Assembly: GCA_035999765.1 (NCBI GenBank) | Contig: CP108521.1 | Location: 9,238,001-9,302,000, forward strand | Source of the DNA: Streptomyces sp. NBC_01231 | GTDB taxonomy: Bacteria; Actinomycetota; Actinomycetes; Streptomycetales; Streptomycetaceae | Direction of reading: 5' to 3' | Length of the DNA: 64,000 bases | Shown here: positions 25,399 to 37,701 of the stretch, piece after piece | Layout of the letters: each line of letters starts with the position of its first letter | Numbering within the stretch: position 1 is the stretch's first letter | Notes under the pieces: generated by a model | Told to the model about the DNA's origin: nothing | Databases searched by the model: none | Seen by the model: only the letters and a program-made list of their open reading frames with translations | Translations under genes and position numbers: made by a program

Positions 25399-25750
25399 AC
25401 AGGAGCCCGGCGGGTCACTGAGCCACGCCTGCCGCGTACCCGCCTTGCCGGGTGCCTCACTCACGCCGGCCGCGTACAGGCACGGTGGGTCCCCGGTCAT
25501 GCCCGCCGGGTACCCGCCCCGCCGGTGCGCTCCATGCCGGTGCGCTCCATGCCGACGCGCGGCATCGCGGTGGTCGGACCGACGGTCCAGCCGGAGCCGG
25601 GCGTTCCAGGTGATGCGCCGCACCCACGACACGCGGGCGCCGCCGGGGTGGCCGCGGCCGGAGTGTGCCCGCCCTGTGGACGCCCCCTTGACGCCGGCCC
25701 GCAGCAGATCGACACTCCAGAAGGGAATCCTAGTGAAAAGGTAGGGAAGC
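25399..25750. other. Leader region before the first Cys-type peptide
   Basis: No gene seen. A 15-mer (CGGTGCGCTCCATGC) is repeated in tandem at 25523-25552. TTGACG (25688-25693), 17 bp and GACACT (25711-25716) could be the promoter of the leader peptide. The stretch 25698-25712 is exactly complementary over 15 nt to 25830-25844 inside the leader-peptide gene. Confidence 0.5.
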
Positions 25751-25873
25751 ATGGGGCGCCTTGAGTCGGTGACCGGCCGCGTGAGCCGTACGTCTCGGCC
25801 GTCCCCTCTTCTGACCTCCCGCCGTCACATCGATCTGCTGCGGGTCTGCAGCGCGATCAGCCCCCTGGTCTGA
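25751..25873 (+). CDS. Cysteine-type leader peptide 1
   Basis: 40 residues; the C-terminal part RRHIDLLRVCSAI matches the actinobacterial putative-leader-peptide family that precedes sulfur genes. AGGTAGGGAAG precedes the ATG. The Cys codon late in the peptide would let ribosome stalling at low cysteinyl-tRNA control the downstream gene. It lies 137 bp upstream of the glutathione-transferase-like gene. Regulation by stalling is inferred from the family, not shown here. Confidence 0.75.
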   Translation: MGRLESVTGRVSRTSRPSPLLTSRRHIDLLRVCSAISPLV

Positions 25874-26010
25874 GCCCGCGCCACCCCTGCGCGCCCGCCG
25901 CACCCCCTGGGCCTCCACCGGCCCGCGCGCTCGGGTGGCCGCCGGCCGCTCACGGCCCCGACGACGCTTCCGCCGCGCGTACGTCTGCGCATTCAACCCC
26001 GGGGAGATCC

Positions 26011-26877
26011 ATGTCCGTCACACCGCTCGCCGCCGTCCCGCCCACCCAATCCGCCCCCGCGTTCCGCGGCCGGATCGGCCGGGACGCGCGCAGTGGCCAC
26101 TACGCCGTGCCCCGCCGCTATCGTCTCCATCTGTCACCCGTCTGCTCCGACGGCCTGCGCATCGCCGTCGTGCACGCCCTCCTCGGTCTCGCCGACGCCT
26201 GTCCGGTGACCTGTCTGGACGCCGTGCCGGACAGCCCCGACGGCGGTCACTCCGTGCTGCGTCCGCTGTACGACGCGAGCGCGCACCGGTACACCGGCCC
26301 GGCCGTCGGGCCGGTGCTCAGCGACGACTGGTCCGGACGGATCGTCAGCACCCACGCCCCGGACATCACACGCGACCTGGCCCGGCACTTCGGCGCAGGG
26401 CGACCCGCGCTGTACCCGTGCGGGACGGAGAGCGAGATCGAGGCCGTCGAGCGGATGTGTGCCCGGGACATCAACGAGGCCGCGCAGCGCGCGGGCCGGG
26501 CCGGTGCCGACGCCTCGGAGCGGGAGGCCGCGCTCGACACACTGCTGGCCGCGCTCGGCGTGCTGGAGCGACGGCTGGCCTTCCAGGACCACCTGATCAG
26601 TGACCATCTCACTGTCGCCGACGTCGAGTTGTGGGTCACTCTGGTGCAGCTGGACACCGTGCACCGCAACCACCTCGACGCCGCCGCGGTGCACCGCGTC
26701 GCCGGACACCACGCCCTGTGGGCCTACGCCCGCCGCCTCGCCGCCCACCCGGCCTTCGGCCCCCTCCTCGACCTCGACGGCATCGCCCGTCGGCACCACT
26801 CCCACTGCCGGGGCCTGGAAGCCGCCGGAGCGGCCGTGCAGATTCTCGACTGGGCGGCCCACATCCGCAGGCCGTAG
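26011..26877 (+). CDS. Glutathione-S-transferase-like protein (Xi/ECM4-related)
   Basis: 288 residues. An N-terminal thioredoxin-fold segment contains RYRLHLSPVCSDGLRIAVVHALLGL, where Cys sits at the position of the catalytic cysteine of glutathionyl-hydroquinone reductases. The all-helical C-terminal GST domain contains LGVLERRLAFQDHLISDHLTVADVELWVTLVQLD, with the N-capping-box region typical of GSTs. Streptomyces use mycothiol, so the thiol partner may not be glutathione. The position behind a Cys-type leader and before the sulfur transport operon suggests removal of a thiol-conjugated group. ATG is preceded by GGGGAG. Confidence 0.72.
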   Translation: MSVTPLAAVPPTQSAPAFRGRIGRDARSGHYAVPRRYRLHLSPVCSDGLRIAVVHALLGLADACPVTCLDAVPDSPDGGHSVLRPLYDASAHRYTGPAVGPVLSDDWSGRIVSTHAPDITRDLARHFGAGRPALYPCGTESEIEAVERMCARDINEAAQRAGRAGADASEREAALDTLLAALGVLERRLAFQDHLISDHLTVADVELWVTLVQLDTVHRNHLDAAAVHRVAGHHALWAYARRLAAHPAFGPLLDLDGIARRHHSHCRGLEAAGAAVQILDWAAHIRRP

Positions 26878-26900
26878 CCGTTCCACTTGCTGGACCGGCG

Positions 26901-26930
26901 TTGACATGTGTTCTGGCGTTTGTCTTAACT
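26901..26930 (+). promoter_or_regulatory. Promoter of the SAM-IV riboswitch transcript
   Basis: TTGACA, 18 bp and TTAACT. The predicted start point is at about 26937-26940, immediately before the riboswitch. Confidence 0.75.
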
Positions 26931-26940
26931 TACGACCAGA

Positions 26941-27062
26941 ACGGTCATGAGTGTCAGCGACAAGCCCTGGCTTGCTGACCGGCAACCCTCGCACGCGGTG
27001 GGGTGCCCCAGGTGACGACCGGACCGACGAAGTTTCGGTAAGCGCGAGGCCCACGGGGCCGG
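26941..27062 (+). ncRNA. SAM-IV riboswitch
   Basis: The element contains GGTCATGAGTG, CAGCGACAAGCC, GGCTTGCTGACCGGCAACC, GCGGTGGGGTGCCCC and AGGTGACGACC in the order known for the actinomycete SAM-IV aptamer. P1 forms from GGTC near the 5' end and GACC near 27017-27020. CAAGCC/GGCTTG forms an internal hairpin, and GGGGTGCCCC the next. It should bind S-adenosylmethionine and lower expression of the ABC transport operon when SAM is plentiful. The aptamer 3' boundary is approximate. Confidence 0.9.
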
Positions 27063-27080
27063 AAGTGTGACGGTGACGCC

Positions 27081-27230
27081 ATGTACGCAGCTCCGAGGAC
27101 GGCAGCGCGCCGCCCGCAGGGCTGCGTACCGTCGTACGCGACCCTCCTCGTCGCCGACCGGTCCGTCGATCTGCTGCGCGTGAACAGCGCACTGTGTACC
27201 GCACCGGGCCGTGCCCGCTGTCGGGGCTGA
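27081..27230 (+). CDS. Cysteine-type leader peptide 2
   Basis: 49 residues as read from the first ATG, with the conserved segment SVDLLRVNSALC in its second half and three Cys codons in total. It begins 20 bp after the SAM-IV aptamer, so SAM sensing and cysteine sensing appear to be stacked on one transcript. A small hairpin ACACCG/CGGTGT (27263-27280) lies between it and the permease gene. The start is uncertain; the real peptide may be shorter. Confidence 0.6.
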   Translation: MYAAPRTAARRPQGCVPSYATLLVADRSVDLLRVNSALCTAPGRARCRG

Positions 27231-27405
27231 CCTCCTTCTCCCAGCCCCCGCGTTCCTGACGAACACCGCCCATTCGGTGTGCCGTTGTCCGCCCAGCCCC
27301 CGGTTCCCGTGCGTTCCCGTGTGTCGTGTCCCCGCCGCAGAGCGGCCGTCCGCGCACGCGACGTTCGCCGCGTCCGGGGGGTACCGACTCCGCCGGAGCC
27401 CCTCC

Positions 27406-28385
27406 ATGAGTGAACCCCCAGGCGCCGCCGTGTCCCTCGCCGAGGCACCGCCGCCCACTGACGTCCCGTCACCTCGCCTCGCGGCACAGCGCGTTCTGCC
27501 GCTGCGCCGCCCGGGCCGCTGGATCGCCACCGCGGTCGTGCTGGTCCTGGCGGCCCAGTTCGTCCACGGCCTGGTGTCCAACCCGTTCTACCAGTGGGAC
27601 CGTTTCGGCTACTGGTTCCTGCGGCCGGCCATCCTCGACGGGCTTCTCATCACCCTCGAAGTCGCCGCCTACAGCGCGGTGTTGGGCCTCCTCGGCGGCA
27701 TCCTGCTGGCCCTCGCCCGGCTCTCGCGCAGCCCGGTGCTCCGCGCGGTCAGCTGGACCTACATCTGGGCACTGCGGTCGACCCCGCTGATCGTGGTGCT
27801 GCTGTTCCTGTACAACTTCAGCGCCCTGTACCAGACACTCAGCGTGGGCGTCCCCTTCGGACCGGCCTTCTTCACCTTCGACGAGTCCCGGCTCGCCACC
27901 GACATGGTCGTCGCCGTCATCGGGCTCAGCCTCAACGAGGCGGCGTACGCGGCCGAGGTGGTCCGCGGCGGCATCCTCTCCGTCGACCAGGGTCAGCACG
28001 AGGCGGCCTCCGCGCTCGGACTGCCGAAGGGCTACCAGTTCCGGAAGATCGTCTTCCCGCAGGCGCTGCGCTCCATCACCCCGAACTACGTCAACCAGCT
28101 GATCGGCCTCATCAAGAGCACGTCGCTCGTCTTCTACGTGTCCCTGCTCGACCTGTTCGGCGCCGCGCAGACCATGGGCGCCACCTACCCCGGCGACATC
28201 GTGCCGCTGCTGCTGGTCGTCACCGTCTGGTACCTGATCCTCACCAGCGTCGTGTCCGTCATCCAGTTCTACGTCGAGCGGTACTACGCCCGGGGCGCCA
28301 CCCGCACCCTCCCGCCGACGCCGTTGCAGAAGCTGCGGGCCGGTCTCACCGACCTGCGGGACCGCATCCGCCGGGAGGCCGCCGT

Positions 28386-28389
<4 letters not shown>
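27406..28389 (+). CDS. Amino-acid ABC permease (HisM/YecS type)
   Basis: 327 residues. A hydrophilic N-terminus and one early helix precede the polar-amino-acid permease core, which begins ILDGLLITLEVAAYSAVLGLLGG. The coupling loop is EAASALGLPKGYQFRKIVFPQALRSITPNYVNQ, the family signature. Only one permease gene is present, so the channel is probably a homodimer. The stop overlaps the ATPase start (ATGA). With its SAM-IV leader, the likely cargo is a sulfur amino acid (cystine, methionine or an S-alkylcysteine). CTCCGCCGGAG just upstream could fold over the start region. Confidence 0.82.
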
Positions 28390-29171
<782 letters not shown>

Positions 29172-29242
29172 CCCGGCCGGCGCCGGGAAAGCACAGCTCC
29201 CCCCACACCACCGTCACCACCCTCTGAACGACAAGGACAGCC

Positions 29243-30265
29243 ATGCCCACCCAGATCTCCCGACGCAGCCTGATACGCGGCATCACCGCGGCGACCGCCG
29301 TCACCGCCCTTGCCTCCGGGCTCGCCGCCTGCGGCGGTGACAGCGACGCCGCCACCAGGACCGACACCGCCGGCACGGTCACCGTGGGTCAGCTGTCCAA
29401 CGGTGCGGCCAAGGAGACCGCCCTGAAGGTCTCCGAGGTGAAGTCCATCAGCGCCGAACTGCCCGCAGCGCTCAAGAAGAGCGGCAAGCTGGTGATCGGC
29501 TCCGGCACGCTGCCCTCCGGCGCCCCGCCGCTCGGCTTCGTCGGAGACGACCAGAAGACCATCACGGGCTCCGAGCCCGACCTCGGGCGACTGGTGGCCG
29601 CCGTCTTCGGGCTCGAGCCCGAGGTGCGCCGGTCGACCTGGGAGAACCTGTTCATCGGCCTCGACAGCGGAAAGGTCGACGTCGGCTTCTCGAACATCAC
29701 CGACACCGAGGAGCGCAAGCAGAAGTACGAGTTCGCCTCCTACCGGAAGGACGATCTCGCCTTCGAGGTGAAGAAGGACAACACCTGGAAGTTCGACGGA
29801 GACTACGAGAGCCTCGCCGGCAAGACGGTCTCCGTCGGCAACGGCACCAACCAGGAGAAACTTCTGCTGGAGTGGAAGGCGAAGCTGGCCAAGGAGGGCA
29901 AGAAGCCCCTCACCGTCAAGTACTTCCAGGAGACCAACAGCATCTATCTGGCGCTGAGCAGCGGCAAGATCGACGCCTACTTCGGCCCCAACCCGAACCT
30001 CGCCTACCACGTGGCGAAGACCGCCAAAACGCCCCAGGCGACCCGCATCGCGGGTCAGTTCTCCGGTGCCGGCGAGACGCTCCAGGGCCTGATCGCCGCC
30101 ACCGCGAAGAAGGACAGCGGACTGGCCAAGCCTCTCGCCGACGCCATCAATTACCTGATCGAGAACGGCCAGTACGCCCAGTGGCTCAAGGCCTGGAACC
30201 TCTCCAACGAGGCCGTCGCCAAGTCCGAGGTCAACCCGCCCGGGCTGCCTGTCGACAACTCCTGA
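29243..30265 (+). CDS. Amino-acid ABC substrate-binding lipoprotein
   Basis: 340 residues. The signal begins SRRSLIRG (twin-arginine-like) and ends LASGLAAC with the lipid cysteine at about residue 30. The SBP_bac_3-type bilobed domain follows: GKLVIGSGTLPSGAPPLGFVGDD, EPDLGRLVAAVFG, GLDSGKVDVGFSNITDTEERK. Family members bind polar amino acids; the riboswitch context favours a sulfur-containing one. It is the third gene of the importer and is followed by an acetyltransferase. Confidence 0.85.
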   Translation: MPTQISRRSLIRGITAATAVTALASGLAACGGDSDAATRTDTAGTVTVGQLSNGAAKETALKVSEVKSISAELPAALKKSGKLVIGSGTLPSGAPPLGFVGDDQKTITGSEPDLGRLVAAVFGLEPEVRRSTWENLFIGLDSGKVDVGFSNITDTEERKQKYEFASYRKDDLAFEVKKDNTWKFDGDYESLAGKTVSVGNGTNQEKLLLEWKAKLAKEGKKPLTVKYFQETNSIYLALSSGKIDAYFGPNPNLAYHVAKTAKTPQATRIAGQFSGAGETLQGLIAATAKKDSGLAKPLADAINYLIENGQYAQWLKAWNLSNEAVAKSEVNPPGLPVDNS

Positions 30266-30322
30266 TCAACCGTCATATCAGCGCTACCACATGTCAGACG
30301 ACTGAGAAGGGATGCCGCCTCC

Positions 30323-31069
30323 GTGGCCCCACAGACCGACGTCCGCGGAGGCGGAGCCCCGCCCGCGCTCGACACGTCCCTCCTCGACAACGCCGTGTGG
30401 GCGGCGCTCGACGGCCCACACGCCCACCTCGCCGAAAGGGTCGGCCTGGCCGCCCGCTACCCCGCCGACGTGTACGCCTTCGCCGCCCTCGCCGATCCGC
30501 TGGACCCGGCCGCCTGGGCCGACCTGCACACGCTCGTCGGCGCCGGGGCCGTCGCACGGATCAAGCCGGTGGAGCAGGTCCCCGACGGGTGGGAGGTGGT
30601 CGGCGGCGGGGTGGGCGTCCAACTGGTCGACACCGCGCTACGGGCCGAACCCGCGCCCGAGGCCGTACGACTCGGGCCCGACGACGTCCCCGAGATCCTC
30701 GACCTGGTCGCCCGCACCAGACCGGGCCCGTTCCTGAAGCGCACCGTCGCACTCGGCACCTACCTGGGCATCCGGGAGCGGGGACGGCTGATCGCCATGG
30801 CCGGCGAACGGCTCCGGCCGCCCGGCTGGACGGAGATCAGCGCGGTGTGCACCGATCCGGACCATCGCGGCCGGGGCCTGGCCACCCGGCTGGTGCGCGC
30901 GGTCGCCGCGGGCATCCGTGAACGCGGCGACACCCCGTTCCTGCACGCCGCCGCCGACAACGCCCCCGCGATTCGGCTCTACGAGTCGATCGGTTTCACG
31001 CTGCGCCGCCGCTCGCCCATCCTCGCGGTCCGCAGCCCAGGAACATCCAAGGAGGCGGGCGCGTTGTGA
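30323..31069 (+). CDS. GNAT-family N-acetyltransferase
   Basis: 248 residues. About 110 N-terminal residues form a degenerate GNAT-like half. The C-terminal FR47-type domain carries the acetyl-CoA motif DHRGRGLATRLVRAV and the LYESIGF end. GTG is taken as start. It follows the ABC importer and precedes two flavin monooxygenases. That order recalls the Bacillus ytmI operon, where SnaA N-acetylates S-alkylcysteines before monooxygenase attack. Fosfomycin-type or antibiotic acetylation is less likely in this setting. Confidence 0.78.
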   Translation: MAPQTDVRGGGAPPALDTSLLDNAVWAALDGPHAHLAERVGLAARYPADVYAFAALADPLDPAAWADLHTLVGAGAVARIKPVEQVPDGWEVVGGGVGVQLVDTALRAEPAPEAVRLGPDDVPEILDLVARTRPGPFLKRTVALGTYLGIRERGRLIAMAGERLRPPGWTEISAVCTDPDHRGRGLATRLVRAVAAGIRERGDTPFLHAAADNAPAIRLYESIGFTLRRRSPILAVRSPGTSKEAGAL

Positions 31070-31145
31070 CTCACGACGAGATCCGCGAGGCACCTCGACG
31101 CGCCCAGGGGCGCGTCGGCGCGACCGGAGGAAGGAGGCGACGGCC

Positions 31146-31232
31146 GTGACCCGCACACCGCACGCCGTCCACCTCCACTCCCGGCCCCACATCGATCTCC
31201 TGCGCGTGGCCGGCGCGCTCTGTTGCTCCTGA
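31146..31232 (+). CDS. Cysteine-type leader peptide 3
   Basis: 28 residues ending PHIDLLRVAGALCCS: the family core HIDLLRV-x-GAL followed by two adjacent Cys codons just before the stop, the best stalling cassette of the three. A purine-rich SD, GGAGGAAGGAGG, lies upstream of the GTG start. It sits 146 bp upstream of the first monooxygenase. Confidence 0.85.
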   Translation: MTRTPHAVHLHSRPHIDLLRVAGALCCS

Positions 31233-31260
31233 CCCACTCCCAGCCGTCAGGCCGTGACCC

Positions 31261-31280
31261 GGTCCCCCTACCCGGGGACC
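31261..31280 (+). promoter_or_regulatory. Possible attenuator hairpin
   Basis: GGTCCCC and GGGGACC form a perfect 7-bp stem with loop CTACCC, 28 bp after leader peptide 3. It could be the switch that ribosome position on the leader controls. No U-tract follows. Confidence 0.4.
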
Positions 31281-31378
31281 CCTCTCGCCCCGTTCTCTCA
31301 CCGCCTGCGCACCGCCGTCCCCCCCGTTCCCGGCGCGGGCCGGTGATCTCGTACGGACTCCCAGGAAGGCACCGACCC

Positions 31379-32611
31379 TTGTCCTCAGTACCCTCCTCAC
31401 CCTCCTCGCCCTCATCACCGTCCTCTCCGCTGCACCTCGCCGTCGCCCTTGACGGCACCGGCTGGCATCCGGCGTCCTGGCGTGAGCCGGTGGCCCGGCC
31501 CCGGGATCTGCTCACCGCCGGTTACTGGGCCGACCTGGTCGGCGAGGCCGAGCGCGGCCTGCTCGACTTCGTGACCTTCGAGGACGGTCTGGGCCTCCAG
31601 TCGTCCCACTTCCTCGACCCGGACGAGCGCACCGACCAGGTCCGTGGCCGCCTGGACGCGGTCCTGATCGCCTCCCGTGTCGCCCCGTTGACCCGGCACA
31701 TAGGTCTCGTCCCGACCGTGGTGGCCACCCACACGGAGCCGTTCCATATCTCCAAGGCGATCGCCACCCTGGACTATGTGAGCACAGGCCGAGCGGGCCT
31801 GCGGGTGCAGATCACCGCCCGCCCGAACGAGGCCGCGCACTTCGGCCGCCGCACGATCCCGCGCATCGAGGGATACGACAGCCCGGACACCCGCGACCTG
31901 GTGGGCGACCTCTTCGACGAGGCCGCCGACCACGTCGAGGTGGTCCGTCGTCTCTGGGACAGCTGGGAGGACGACGCGGAGATCCGGGACGTCGCCACCG
32001 GCCGCTTCATCGACCGCGAGAAGCTGCACTACATCGACTTCCAGGGCGGGCACTTCAGCGTCAAGGGCCCCTCCATCACCCCCCGCCCGCCACAGGGCCA
32101 GCCGATCGTCAGCGCCCTCGCCCACGACACCGTCCCGTACCGTCTCGTCGCCCGGCAGGCCGACATCGGCTATGTCACCCCGCACGACAGCGAGCAGGCC
32201 CGCGCGATCGTCGCCGAGATCCGCGCCGAGCAGGAGACGGCGGGCCGCGCCGACGAGCTCCTGCACATCTTCGGGGACCTGGTGGTCTTCCTCGACGACG
32301 ACCCGGCCGAGGCAGCAGCCCGCCGGGAACGCCTCGACGCCCTCGCGGGCGCGCCGTACACCGGCGACGCACGCGTCTTCACCGGAACGCCCGCCCAACT
32401 CGCCGACCTTCTGCAGGACTTGGCGTCGGCCGGACTGACCGGCTTCCGGTTGCGCCCGGCCGTCGCCGGCCACGACCTCCCGGCCGTCACCCGGGGCCTG
32501 GTCCCCGAACTCCAGCGCCGTGGCGCCTTCCGCCGCTCCTACGAGGCCGACACCCTGCGCGGCCTGCTGGGCCTGGCCCGACCCGCCAACCGCTACTCCC
32601 GCGTCGCCTGA
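31379..32611 (+). CDS. LLM-class flavin-dependent monooxygenase
   Basis: 410 residues. Luciferase-like TIM-barrel of the two-component type that uses reduced FMN from a separate reductase: DFVTFEDGLGLQ, HIGLVPTVVATHTEPFHISKAIATLDYVSTGRAGL. The N-terminus carries a four-fold Ser-Ser-Pro repeat encoded by CCCTCCTC-like repeats. I place the start at a rare TTG, 10 bp after AGGAAGG; other starts upstream would lengthen the low-complexity tail. It lies 20 bp before a related NtaA-type gene. The likely role is oxidative C-S cleavage of an organosulfur compound. Confidence 0.78.
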   Translation: MSSVPSSPSSPSSPSSPLHLAVALDGTGWHPASWREPVARPRDLLTAGYWADLVGEAERGLLDFVTFEDGLGLQSSHFLDPDERTDQVRGRLDAVLIASRVAPLTRHIGLVPTVVATHTEPFHISKAIATLDYVSTGRAGLRVQITARPNEAAHFGRRTIPRIEGYDSPDTRDLVGDLFDEAADHVEVVRRLWDSWEDDAEIRDVATGRFIDREKLHYIDFQGGHFSVKGPSITPRPPQGQPIVSALAHDTVPYRLVARQADIGYVTPHDSEQARAIVAEIRAEQETAGRADELLHIFGDLVVFLDDDPAEAAARRERLDALAGAPYTGDARVFTGTPAQLADLLQDLASAGLTGFRLRPAVAGHDLPAVTRGLVPELQRRGAFRRSYEADTLRGLLGLARPANRYSRVA

Positions 32612-32631
32612 GCCGGAAGGACCGAAGACCC

Positions 32632-34005
32632 ATGAGCAAGCCGCTGAAGCAGATCCATCTGGCCGCCCACTTCCCCGGGGTCAACAACACCACCGTCTGG
32701 AGCGATCCCGAGGCCGGCAGCCACATCGAGTTCAGCTCCTTCGCCCACTTCGCGCGGACCGCCGAGCGCGCCAAGTTCGACTTCCTGTTCCTCGCCGAGG
32801 GGCTCAGGCTGCGTGAACAGGGCGGCAAGATCTACGACTTGGACGTGGTCGGCCGTCCGGACACCTTCACCGTCCTCGCCGCGCTCGCCGCCGTCACCGA
32901 GCACCTCGGACTGACCGGCACCATCAACTCCACCTTCAACGAGCCCTACGAGGTCGCCCGCCAGTTCGCCAGCCTCGACCACCTCTCCGGCGGGCGCGCC
33001 GCCTGGAACGTGGTCACCTCCTGGGACGCGTTCACCGGTGAGAACTTCCGCCGCGGCGGCTTCCTCCCGCAGGGCGAGCGCTACTCACGGGCGAAGGAGT
33101 TCCTGGCCACCGCGCACGAACTCTTCGACTCCTGGCAGGGCGACGAGCTCCTCGCCGACCGGGCGAGCGGCACCTTCCTGCGCGACGCGAAGGCCGGGGC
33201 CTTCGTCCACACCGGCCAACACTTCGACATTCACGGGCAGTTCAACGTGCCGCGCTCCCCCCAGGGCCGACCGGTGATCTTCCAGGCGGGGGACTCCGAC
33301 GAGGGCCGCGAGTTCGCCGCCTCCGACGCCGACGCGATCTTCAGCCGGTACGCCACCCTCGAGGAGGGCCAGGCCTTCTACACGGACGTCAAGAACCGCC
33401 TCGCCAAGTACGGCCGCCGCCACGACCAGCTCAAGATCCTGCCCGCCGCGAGCTTCGTGCTCGGCGACACCGACGGCGAGGCCGAGGAGATCGCCAAGGA
33501 GGTCCGCCGGCAGCAGGTCAGCGGGGCCACCGCCATCAAGCACCTGGAGTTCGTCTGGAACCGGGACCTGTCGTCGTACGACCCGGACGGACCGTTGCCC
33601 GACATCGACCCGGACCTCGGCGAGCACCACATCGCCCGCGGCCGTGCCCAGGTGCGCATGTACCGGGACCCGCTCGCCACCGCCCGCGAGTGGCGGGAAC
33701 GCGCGGCGGCCAACAACTGGTCCATCCGCGACCTGGTCATCGAGACCGGCAACCGCCAGAACTTCGTCGGCTCCCCGGCCACCGTCGCGAAGACCATCAA
33801 CGACTACGTCCAGGCCGACGCGAGCGACGGCTTCATCCTCGTCCCGCACATCACCCCGACCGGCCTCGACACCTTCGCCGACCAGGTCGTCCCGCTGCTC
33901 CAGGAACAGGGCGTGTTCCGCACCGAGTACGAGGGCCCGACCCTGCGCGACCACCTCGGTCTCGCGCACCCGGACGACGCACGGGGCGAACGGGCGGCAT
34001 CGTGA
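32632..34005 (+). CDS. NtaA/SnaA/DszA-family FMN monooxygenase
   Basis: 457 residues. HLAAHFPGVNNTTVWSDPEAGSH at the N-terminus, TSWDAFTGENFRRGG and PVIFQAGDSDEGREFAA are typical blocks of the NtaA family, which includes DszA and the Bacillus S-alkylcysteine monooxygenase CmoJ. It needs FMNH2 supplied in trans; no flavin reductase is in this locus. The preceding gene, the N-acetyltransferase and the sulfur importer make C-S cleavage of N-acetyl-S-alkylcysteine the best guess. Alkanesulfonate or dimethyl sulfide oxidation are alternatives. Confidence 0.83.
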   Translation: MSKPLKQIHLAAHFPGVNNTTVWSDPEAGSHIEFSSFAHFARTAERAKFDFLFLAEGLRLREQGGKIYDLDVVGRPDTFTVLAALAAVTEHLGLTGTINSTFNEPYEVARQFASLDHLSGGRAAWNVVTSWDAFTGENFRRGGFLPQGERYSRAKEFLATAHELFDSWQGDELLADRASGTFLRDAKAGAFVHTGQHFDIHGQFNVPRSPQGRPVIFQAGDSDEGREFAASDADAIFSRYATLEEGQAFYTDVKNRLAKYGRRHDQLKILPAASFVLGDTDGEAEEIAKEVRRQQVSGATAIKHLEFVWNRDLSSYDPDGPLPDIDPDLGEHHIARGRAQVRMYRDPLATAREWRERAAANNWSIRDLVIETGNRQNFVGSPATVAKTINDYVQADASDGFILVPHITPTGLDTFADQVVPLLQEQGVFRTEYEGPTLRDHLGLAHPDDARGERAAS

Positions 34006-34157
34006 CGTTCCTCCGCAGGCGCGGCTGAACTTGCCACGGCGAGGGTACGCCCTGCACGCCCCTCGAGGTGACGTGCCCGGCCGTTTCCCCGGCGACGCGC
34101 CCCCGCCGGTCCCTTCGCACCCAGCCTGCGGACCGGCGGGCAGAGCGCGCCCGGACG

Positions 34158-34955
34158 TCAGCCGCTCACGGCGTCGACGAGGCCGGCCAGGGCGTGGGCG
34201 AGGCGGCCGAGGCCCGGCCCGGCGGGCCCGCCCGGCTCGCTCATGTACGTGTCCCGGCGGATCTCCACCATCAGTGCGCTCACCCGGGGATCCCTGTCGT
34301 AGAACTCCAGCGGCACATAGGCCCCGCCGAACGGGCTGTCCAGTCCGATCTCCCCGAACCCCGCGAAGGCCTCCTGGGCAGCGCCCAGCAGTGCGCCCGG
34401 GGTGTGGAAGGAGTCCGTGCCCAGACAGACGGGTGGCCGGGGCCCGTCGCCGTGCAGCTCGTAGGGGAGCGCTTCGGTGGGATAGGAGTGGACGTCGATG
34501 ACGACGGCTCGCCCGGTGGCGGCCAGTCGTCCGGCCACGGCGTCCGTCATCGCCCGCGCGTACGGCCGGAAGTACCGCGCGACCAACGGCTCGGGGTCGG
34601 TGTCCGCCGACCGCAGCGTGGCGCGGTGCGTGGTGCGTGTGTACACCGCGCCCATCCCCACGGCGAGCATCTCCTCCCGTTCGTCCGGAAACCGCTCGGG
34701 ATCCACCACCAGCCGGGAGAGCCGGTTGACGAACCGCCAGGGAACGATGCCGGCCAGGGTCGCCGCCGCCGCGGCCAGCTCGGCGGTGTGCGCGTCGACG
34801 ATGTGGTCGAGTTCCCCCTCCAGCTCCGCGTCACCGAGCAGGATGCCGGCCCGCACGTCGGCCGGTATCTCCCGCGCGGAGTGCGGTACATGCAGGATCA
34901 CCGGCGACGTCCCGGCACCGGGCAGCAGCTCGTAGGACGGTGCGGCGGAGGTCAT
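34158..34955 (-). CDS. N-formylglutamate amidohydrolase family protein
   Basis: 265 residues. FGase family: PVILHVPHSAREIP near the N-terminus, HIVDAHTAEL, RFVNRLSRLVVDPERFPDE, VIDVHSYPTEALPY and VSALMVEIRRDTYM, supplying the metal His/Asp/Glu residues. The classical reaction releases formate from N-formylglutamate in histidine degradation, but no hut genes are adjacent. It is convergent with the sulfur operon. A deformylase or deacylase role in that pathway is possible but only speculative. Confidence 0.85.
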   Translation of the reverse strand: MTSAAPSYELLPGAGTSPVILHVPHSAREIPADVRAGILLGDAELEGELDHIVDAHTAELAAAAATLAGIVPWRFVNRLSRLVVDPERFPDEREEMLAVGMGAVYTRTTHRATLRSADTDPEPLVARYFRPYARAMTDAVAGRLAATGRAVVIDVHSYPTEALPYELHGDGPRPPVCLGTDSFHTPGALLGAAQEAFAGFGEIGLDSPFGGAYVPLEFYDRDPRVSALMVEIRRDTYMSEPGGPAGPGLGRLAHALAGLVDAVSG

Positions 34956-35102
34956 GAGGGCTGCTCCCGGGGCGTTGTCAGTGGTCGTGGTGCACGATCA
35001 AGGTCCCACAGCCGTGGCTGCCCGGCGGCGGGCCGTGGCGAGTGGGACGCAGGCGTCCGGAACACCGCCCTCGCCGGTCCACACGGCGGTGCCGCCACAC
35101 GG

Positions 35103-35139
35103 CTCCGCCCCGGCCGGGCGGATGCCGGCCGGGGCGGAG
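35103..35139 (-). terminator. Hairpin after icd
   Basis: A perfect 15-bp stem, CTCCGCCCCGGCCGG with CCGGCCGGGGCGGAG, and a 7-nt loop, located 30 bp past the icd stop on the minus strand. Confidence 0.75.
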
Positions 35140-35168
35140 TCACCCGATGCCCCCGCGGGGCCCTGGTG

Positions 35169-37701
<2,533 letters not shown>

